A DNA stretch of 64,000 bases, taken from Odoribacter sp. UBA944 (GTDB taxonomy: Bacteria; Bacteroidota; Bacteroidia; Bacteroidales; Marinifilaceae). The translations under genes were made by a program, and so were the position numbers. The notes under the pieces are model-generated. The model did no database searches. It was not told the DNA's origin and was given only the letters and a program-made list of their open reading frames with translations. The DNA lies in assembly GCA_002293375.1 (NCBI GenBank), contig DBDA01000051.1:11868-75867 (forward strand). The letters run 5' to 3'. This document shows, one piece after another, positions 61,948 to 64,000 of the stretch. Position 1 is the first letter of the stretch. Each line of letters opens with the position of its first letter.

Positions 61948-63468
61948 TTAAAGAAACCAATCTTCTGGCAAAACTACTTTAGTGTACAGTTTTTGTCCTT
62001 TGTTTAGCACCACTTCGGTTGGCTTCGATAAAGAATCGATTTTGGGATCATTCGGATTCTTTGCGTTTCTTAAAACGAATTCTGTGCAACCCATCATTAA
62101 ACATATTGGTTCGATGTTTTCGCTCGTTAGTGTTTTTCCATCAAAAGGTATCATTCGGGCTGGGAACCCGTATTTTAGCTGTACTGCTAAAGAACTCTCG
62201 GTACTTGAATAATTCGGCCTGTGTCGAACGAATTCAATTTTTTCTTCCAATGTGGATAGTTTATTCATTTCCTCTAAAAGTGGTCTGCCAAAGTGATGAA
62301 TAATGTCTTGAATATGATCCATATCATAAGCTCCTCCGTTCGCTAAGTATTCTTTATGCTCGGGCGTATCACTAAATATGAACTCCGAATTAATAATTCC
62401 GATAGATTCAGACGCTCCCATCACAACACATATTGCCTCAATATTATTGGTAGAAATCTCTTTGTTAGTAAATGAAATCTTATCATTAGGGAAGACCTGT
62501 TCAATAATCTCGTGAGAAACACCCACAAGACTCGGCCTATCCAATAGGAACTTCTTCTGTTCTTCAAACGTTTTTAAGGCGTTCATCTTGTTCAATAGAG
62601 GTCTTCCTAAGCATTGCCAAACGATATGTGCATTCTCATTCTTAAGAACCCCTCCTTTCTCAAGCCATTCTTTAAGTTCAGGTCTTTTTGTTAGAATATC
62701 TTTTGCCTTCTTAAATCGTTCTTTTTGTGGCTCATACCATTCATTTACCAAATCCTGAATAGAATTATCAGTATATTTCCGTATATAAACTGCTTCTGGG
62801 AATGACCTCCCTGTTCTTCGTGGGACATTTGACCCCATTTGCGTGAATTGACGCACGCTCAATGAGAATACTTCAGAATTAAAAGATACGATATTATCAT
62901 TATCAAAAGGAGCCATGTTGCCGAACCTTCTACCCAAACGATATAGTGTCTCTTCGTCTCTATAGTAGATATTAAGCACATATAGAGCAGCCATCGCATG
63001 AATCAGATTTCGTACAGTGGCTTTATTCATACTCGTAGCACGGTAATGTTTAACAGCTTGATACGCTTCATTCCACAAACAACCATTTTTACTGTACACC
63101 CCCTTCAAGGGCGTAATCACTTTGTTTTCAGGCTTTGTAAAAAAGAAGTTGGCAGAACTTACCGATACTTGTTTGCTGCAAATTTGCCAAGCATCATCCA
63201 AAAACTTCAAGCAGTCAAAATCAAACTTTGGTTCAATTTCTTCGCCTTTGCGATTGCTTTTTCTTTCTCCTCCATTAAGATAGTACAAGTCTTTCGATAT
63301 GGACTCTATCTCAGTAGCACAGCGCAACAAGAGCTCAGATACTTTGGGAGAGTATGTGTCCAACTGATGAGACCCTTCGGCATCATCGAACATAATAGAA
63401 TTTGAAAGAGCGATAAGCTCTTTCTCCAGATTCATGTATATCGGCCAGTATAAATTTTGCTTTACCAT
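61948..63468 (-). CDS. Hypothetical protein with internal duplication and possible HEPN-like N-terminal half
   Basis: A 506-residue soluble protein that I do not recognise. The first about 190 residues are helical; LWNEAYQAVKHYRATSMNKA with RNLIHAMAALYVLNIYYRDE resembles HEPN-type helical bundles but lacks a clear R-x4-6-H motif. The C-terminal half holds two repeats of roughly 120 residues: WLEKGGVLKNENAHIVWQCL, GRPLLNKMNALKTFEEQKKF, ISTNNIEAICVVMGASE in the first, and YLANGGAYDMDHIQDIIHHF, GRPLLEEMNKLSTLEEKIEF, LTSENIEPICLMMGCTE in the second. It is AT-richer than its neighbours. An internal start at 63435 is possible. Confidence 0.6.
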   Translation of the reverse strand: MVKQNLYWPIYMNLEKELIALSNSIMFDDAEGSHQLDTYSPKVSELLLRCATEIESISKDLYYLNGGERKSNRKGEEIEPKFDFDCLKFLDDAWQICSKQVSVSSANFFFTKPENKVITPLKGVYSKNGCLWNEAYQAVKHYRATSMNKATVRNLIHAMAALYVLNIYYRDEETLYRLGRRFGNMAPFDNDNIVSFNSEVFSLSVRQFTQMGSNVPRRTGRSFPEAVYIRKYTDNSIQDLVNEWYEPQKERFKKAKDILTKRPELKEWLEKGGVLKNENAHIVWQCLGRPLLNKMNALKTFEEQKKFLLDRPSLVGVSHEIIEQVFPNDKISFTNKEISTNNIEAICVVMGASESIGIINSEFIFSDTPEHKEYLANGGAYDMDHIQDIIHHFGRPLLEEMNKLSTLEEKIEFVRHRPNYSSTESSLAVQLKYGFPARMIPFDGKTLTSENIEPICLMMGCTEFVLRNAKNPNDPKIDSLSKPTEVVLNKGQKLYTKVVLPEDWFL

Positions 63469-63505
63469 AAAATATCTTTATTTAAGAATTATCTCTTTAG
63501 GCGAT

Positions 63506-64000
63506 TTATGGAGTGTTCGTCTGCTCAACCTCGTTCACCCATTCCCAATACGGTATCCGGTGGAATAGGCTTATCTCACGTTGAACCTTACCTTCGTCCA
63601 CCTTGTAGTTGTTGCACCGATACGCCAACTGTTTCTCTTCGAGTTGGTCGATAGAGAGGGTGCGAACGAAAACTCGTTTCTGAAGAACAGCAGGACGGTT
63701 AGGGAGTGGACGCTGTACTGGCTGTTCCTCTGTGTAATAACAACTACGATAGTTTCTGCACAGGAAACAGTGCTTCACTCCAACACCTCGTTTGTGAGCC
63801 AGTGCAATTCCCAAACAATACAGGCGGCCATATTGCTGCTTCTGAATTTTGTCATCCGCAATCGTTACCTCGAAGTTGGCATATTCCTCGTGCTCAGAGT
63901 CCGCATTATGGCAAGTAAGGGATTTGGTTCTGATTCCGGCACGATATGTCCCACTTTCTGACTGAATGAGGATAAAACGGCAGAATTTATATTCGGGTAC
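63506..64000 (-). CDS. Unrecognised Cys-rich protein (partial, N-terminus beyond window end)
   Basis: The frame is open from the window end to a stop at 63506, giving 164 visible residues. Cysteines cluster: FCRFILIQ, SLTCHNADSEHEEY, GRLYCLGIALAHKRGVGVKH, then CFLCRNYRSCYYTEEQP, a spacing compatible with a zinc-binding knuckle. The C-terminus is basic and aromatic (SLFHRIPYWEWVNEVEQ). It is 37 bases upstream of the 506-residue gene and probably in the same transcript. No family recognised. Confidence 0.6.
   Translation of the reverse strand, partial: VPEYKFCRFILIQSESGTYRAGIRTKSLTCHNADSEHEEYANFEVTIADDKIQKQQYGRLYCLGIALAHKRGVGVKHCFLCRNYRSCYYTEEQPVQRPLPNRPAVLQKRVFVRTLSIDQLEEKQLAYRCNNYKVDEGKVQREISLFHRIPYWEWVNEVEQTNTP

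Noticed and set aside
1..64000. tRNA, rRNA, CRISPR arrays, riboswitches
   Set aside because: No cloverleaf, rRNA-like sequence, regularly spaced repeats or recognisable riboswitch core was found by reading; a covariance-model scan would be needed to be certain.

Overview
The window reads as a chromosomal segment of a bacterium of the order Bacteroidales (phylum Bacteroidota). Support comes from a SusC/SusD pair driven by an ECF sigma/FecR couple, DUF349, GldF-GldG fusion permeases, 1076-residue tricorn-like S41 peptidases, repeated sequences matching the Bacteroidota promoter form TTTG-N19/20-TAnnTTTG, and no conspicuous Shine-Dalgarno sites. Genus cannot be fixed from this sequence. I saw no rRNA, tRNA, CRISPR array, transposase or integrase.

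Layout. 1-5.3 kb: minus-strand tripartite efflux operon (outer-membrane channel, lipoprotein adaptor, RND pump; the pump is cut by the window start). 5.6-13.4 kb: plus-strand accessory array with a thioredoxin-like/DUF1573 lipoprotein, two small secreted ten-cysteine proteins with a peritrophin-A (CBM14) chitin-binding signature, a membrane-anchored CxxC protein, and four paralogous 6-bladed-propeller lipoproteins. It contains a tandem duplication of about 2.3 kb, one broken propeller gene, one gene remnant and one homopolymer frameshift. 13.4-16.9 kb: rsmG, with an AT-rich three-gene module directly upstream (GHKL ATPase, STAS-like DUF4325, PIN protein), then a flippase-like membrane protein. 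16.9-24.3 kb: rsmA, mgtE, tricorn-like S41 peptidase, DUF349 protein.

24.4-41.2 kb: a long minus-strand run: ECF sigma, FecR anti-sigma, SusC, SusD, a metallohydrolase-like lipoprotein without a visible HExxH site, an ABC ATPase, two GldF-GldG fusion permeases and an M16 peptidase. This suggests outer-membrane uptake, probably of peptides, coupled to an inner-membrane ABC system and proteolysis. 41.4-47.5 kb: pyrG, yidC, DHH phosphoesterase, guaA. 47.7-51.1 kb: an AspT-type antiporter and aspartate 4-decarboxylase, which together can generate proton-motive force from aspartate. 51.2-61.9 kb: AsmA-like protein, arginine deiminase, PIF1-like helicase with HRDC domain, WYL regulator with a VOC protein, second S41 peptidase, small membrane protein. 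61.9-64 kb: two unrecognised AT-rich genes, the last cut by the window end.

The strongest candidates for undescribed biology are (a) the CBM14/propeller/redox array and (b) the GHKL-STAS-PIN module, which looks like a partner-switching pair wired to a nuclease-like protein. Both functions are inferred from domains and context, not demonstrated.
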